Below are positions 14,581-16,196 of a DNA stretch of 16,196 nt, piece after piece. The notes beneath the pieces were generated by a model. It searched no databases. It saw only the letters and a program-made list of their open reading frames with translations, and had not been told where the DNA came from. The stretch's first letter is position 1. Every line of letters starts with the position of its first letter. The stretch covers positions 1-16,196 of the forward strand of contig CALBSQ010000116.1 of the NCBI GenBank assembly GCA_937967325.1. The letters run 5' to 3'. The position numbers were made by a program, and so were the translations under genes. This DNA is from an uncultured Chloroflexota bacterium (GTDB lineage: Bacteria; Chloroflexota; UBA4733).

Positions 14581-14628
14581 CCGTCTTCTCCATACGGTGT
14601 GACAACATAAGCAGTCCCGGACGCCGCG
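14550..14628. terminator. 24-bp inverted repeat between convergent genes
   Basis: Bases 14550-14573 and 14605-14628 are perfect reverse complements over 24 bases, separated by a 31-base loop. The loop carries a small hairpin of its own, ACCGT (14580-14584) with ACGGT (14594-14598). The left arm codes for the last residues of the symporter and the right arm ends two bases before the peptidase stop codon. No T-run flanks it, so it may act as a bidirectional terminator or an RNA-protecting structure rather than a classic intrinsic terminator. Confidence 0.75.
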
Positions 14629-14630
14629 AC

Positions 14631-15956
14631 TCAAGGCACCGGCGCGTAGTCCACACCCAGGGCTGAGTCTGGCAGCCAGCCTCGCTCCTTGAGCAGGTCG
14701 CCGCCGTTGGCGACGGTGACCTGGCCGGCGTGCGCCCAGGGTTCGGCTGTCTTCCAAAGCTGGAGGGCCGCGCGCTGGCAGCGCACGACGAGCACGTTGC
14801 CTTCGTCGGTCACCTTGCTGACCGGCAACCCGTAGCGGTCCAGCCAGTCGGGTGTCGCGAAGTAGAAGGAGCGCAGCGCCATGTTGCTGTCAAGGAGTGT
14901 CAGATGGCGCGCCATCACGTCTGACCAGGGCAGCCCCGCGTCGGCGCGGTCGTCCGCTCGCGGGGGTATCTGGTGCGCGGCTTGTAGCCAGGCGTCGTCG
15001 CCGTGGTCGTGCAGCAGGTCGAGCGTGTTCAGAAAGTAGAAGCGCCCGACGTCGGGATGCCACTGCAGCACGGCCTTTTGCATTGCCTGCACCGTCAGCC
15101 CATCGAGCGAGAAACGATCGGCGATCGGATAACCCAGCAGCGACGCCCCCCCAAGGGTGGCGAGGTCGCGCCAGATAGGCACGCCAAAGTCGTCGGTGAC
15201 GATGTAGCCGGTGATGCCCGCGCCGCCCTGGCCATTGGCTTGTTTGAAGAAGTGGCCGTGGGGAATGTCGTAGTCGAGCGCGTTGCCTTCGGTCGATGAG
15301 GCGATGGCCTGGACCGGCGTCGCTCGTCGGGAGGCCACAACCGGCGGCAGCGGCGGGACAGACGCGCTGAGCGGGTTCTGGGAGGTGTACCAGCGCCCCG
15401 GCTGCGGCACACCAGCCCAATCAGCGACGTCGGCAAAGCTGCTCGAGATCGACTGCGTCAGATGTTTGTCTGGTGATACCCGTTCCACCACAAAGTGCAA
15501 GTGTGGACCGCTGGACCAGCCTGTGTCGCCACTGAGCGCGATGGGCTGGCCTTGCTGCACCTGCTGTCCCGGCTGGACGAGCGAGCCGTAATACATGAGG
15601 TGCAGGTACAGCGCCTGGGTTCCGTCACCGTGGTCGACGACCACATAGTTGGCATCATTGTCATAACTCCTGTCAAAGCCGGCCACATTGGAATCGCTCT
15701 TGACCATGCTGACCGTGCCGCCGCGCGCGGCGAGAATGAGCGTGCCCGGTCTCATGGGAAAGTCCCAGGCGTACGCCTCCAACCCTCGGTGGTCGGCCAC
15801 GCTGTTGTTCCCCTGGATGCACTCGTACCACTGCCCAGGCTGCCATGGGAGCAGATAGGGCGATCCGCCTGCCGCCTTGGCCGGCACAGCGTCTAACTGC
15901 GCGAGAGCGCACACGGCGCCGAGTACGACGATGCAACGAAACCAGAATCCGGACAT
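14631..15956 (-). CDS. Secreted M23-family metallopeptidase with C-terminal repeat domain
   Basis: This 441-residue exported protein has a signal peptide at about 1-29 (hydrophobic core FRCIVVLGAVCALAQL, then PAKAAGG). The M23 (LytM) domain covers about 45-165 and has a full zinc site: H56 and D65 (DHRGLEAYAWDF), H119 in LYLHL, and H152 and H154 in GPHLHF. Such enzymes cut peptidoglycan cross-links. Residues 215-441 form a separate region with HGHFFKQANGQGGAGITGYIV, LGGASLLGYPIADRF and AVLQWHPDVGRFYFLNTLDLL, a pattern I associate with surface proteins of Chloroflexota, perhaps for cell-wall binding. The ATG at 15956 directly precedes the signal peptide; no clear Shine-Dalgarno is seen. The gene ends beside a 24-base inverted repeat that it shares with the convergent symporter gene. 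Confidence 0.9.
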   Translation of the reverse strand: MSGFWFRCIVVLGAVCALAQLDAVPAKAAGGSPYLLPWQPGQWYECIQGNNSVADHRGLEAYAWDFPMRPGTLILAARGGTVSMVKSDSNVAGFDRSYDNDANYVVVDHGDGTQALYLHLMYYGSLVQPGQQVQQGQPIALSGDTGWSSGPHLHFVVERVSPDKHLTQSISSSFADVADWAGVPQPGRWYTSQNPLSASVPPLPPVVASRRATPVQAIASSTEGNALDYDIPHGHFFKQANGQGGAGITGYIVTDDFGVPIWRDLATLGGASLLGYPIADRFSLDGLTVQAMQKAVLQWHPDVGRFYFLNTLDLLHDHGDDAWLQAAHQIPPRADDRADAGLPWSDVMARHLTLLDSNMALRSFYFATPDWLDRYGLPVSKVTDEGNVLVVRCQRAALQLWKTAEPWAHAGQVTVANGGDLLKERGWLPDSALGVDYAPVP

Positions 15957-16082
15957 GACGCGGCCAATCCAGCAATGTCACGGCGCGCCGAGCGCGCTGC
16001 CTGTCGTCATGGACGAACGAGAATGCTAGGGGAAACATGGCCGCGAAGGAAGTACCACACGGATTTAGCGCCGATGCGGGGC

Positions 16083-16196
16083 CGGACCCTCACCCCCAGC
16101 CCCTCTCCCGCTCGGCGGGAGAGGGGAGCGGCTCCGTCAGTCGGGGCCTTTCCCCCGCTTGCGGGGGAGAGGTGGCGAAGCCGGAGTGAGGGTCCG
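16083..16196. repeat. Compound palindromic repeat at the window end, CCCTCACCCC family
   Basis: An 11-base terminal inverted repeat (CGGACCCTCAC at 16083-16093 and its complement at 16186-16196) encloses two hairpins. The first has a 12-base stem, 16100-16111 with 16115-16126. The second has an 8-base stem, 16151-16158 with 16161-16168. The left part matches the repeat at 6408-6466 at 23 of 25 bases. It looks like a short mobile or REP-like unit without a coding region. The window ends exactly with the terminal repeat, suggesting that the assembly stopped in a multi-copy element. Confidence 0.85.

Noticed and set aside
16083..16196. CRISPR array at the window end
   Set aside because: The repeats are inverted hairpins of unequal size inside terminal inverted repeats, not direct repeats separated by regular spacers, and no cas gene is near.

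Overview
The window looks like one complete draft contig from an uncultured, high-GC bacterium, most likely a member of the Chloroflexota. That placement is an inference from gene content: the C-terminal domain of the M23 peptidase, the SPASM radical SAM and glycosyltransferase set, the DUF3311 plus sodium/solute symporter pair, and CCCTCACCCC-type palindromic repeats. No rRNA or marker phylogeny supports it. The first 44 bases are not biological: they are an Illumina Nextera i5 index, Read-1 adapter and Tn5 mosaic end. The last 114 bases are a palindromic repeat, a common place for an assembly to stop.

Layout. 74-664 (+): membrane-anchored thioredoxin-like protein of the TlpA/ResA type. 749-2218 (-): B12-binding radical SAM enzyme resembling hopanoid methylases. 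2286-3326 (+): selD, read here as a selenoprotein with an in-frame TGA (Sec18) that standard ORF calling would truncate. 3425-4660 and 4644-5333 (+): overlapping fabF and rnc, the latter lacking a normally conserved metal-ligand Asp. 5450-6325 (+): alpha/beta hydrolase. 6497-9010 (-): a tightly overlapping three-gene unit (family 2 glycosyltransferase, TIGR04282-like transferase, SPASM radical SAM protein). 9165-9743 (-): YceI-like lipid-binding protein, facing the HxlR regulator at 10000-10392 (+), with a near-consensus promoter and an overlapping palindromic operator between them. 10535-11116 (+): nitroreductase. 11150-11716 (-) and 11984-12751 (+): GmhB-like phosphatase and sugar-1-phosphate nucleotidyltransferase, divergent. 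12822-13031 and 13063-14580 (+): DUF3311 protein and SSS-family symporter, a two-gene transporter. 14631-15956 (-): secreted M23 metallopeptidase.

How the genes fit together. selD supplies selenophosphate, and its own Sec codon implies that the genome encodes SelA, SelB and SelC elsewhere. fabF-rnc is a common housekeeping pairing. The GT2, TIGR04282 and SPASM unit, together with the heptose-type phosphatase and nucleotidyltransferase, points to envelope or polyprenyl-linked glycan chemistry. The YceI/HxlR/nitroreductase block looks like a small redox- or electrophile-responsive locus.

Structure beyond genes. Four strong palindromic elements lie in intergenic space or at gene 3' ends: a perfect 28-bp stem at 6408-6466, a perfect 50-bp palindrome at 9097-9146, a 24-bp inverted repeat at 14550-14628 between convergent genes, and a compound repeat at 16083-16196 related to the first. 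No tRNA, rRNA, CRISPR array or transposase was found, and no gene-free stretch exceeds 300 bases.
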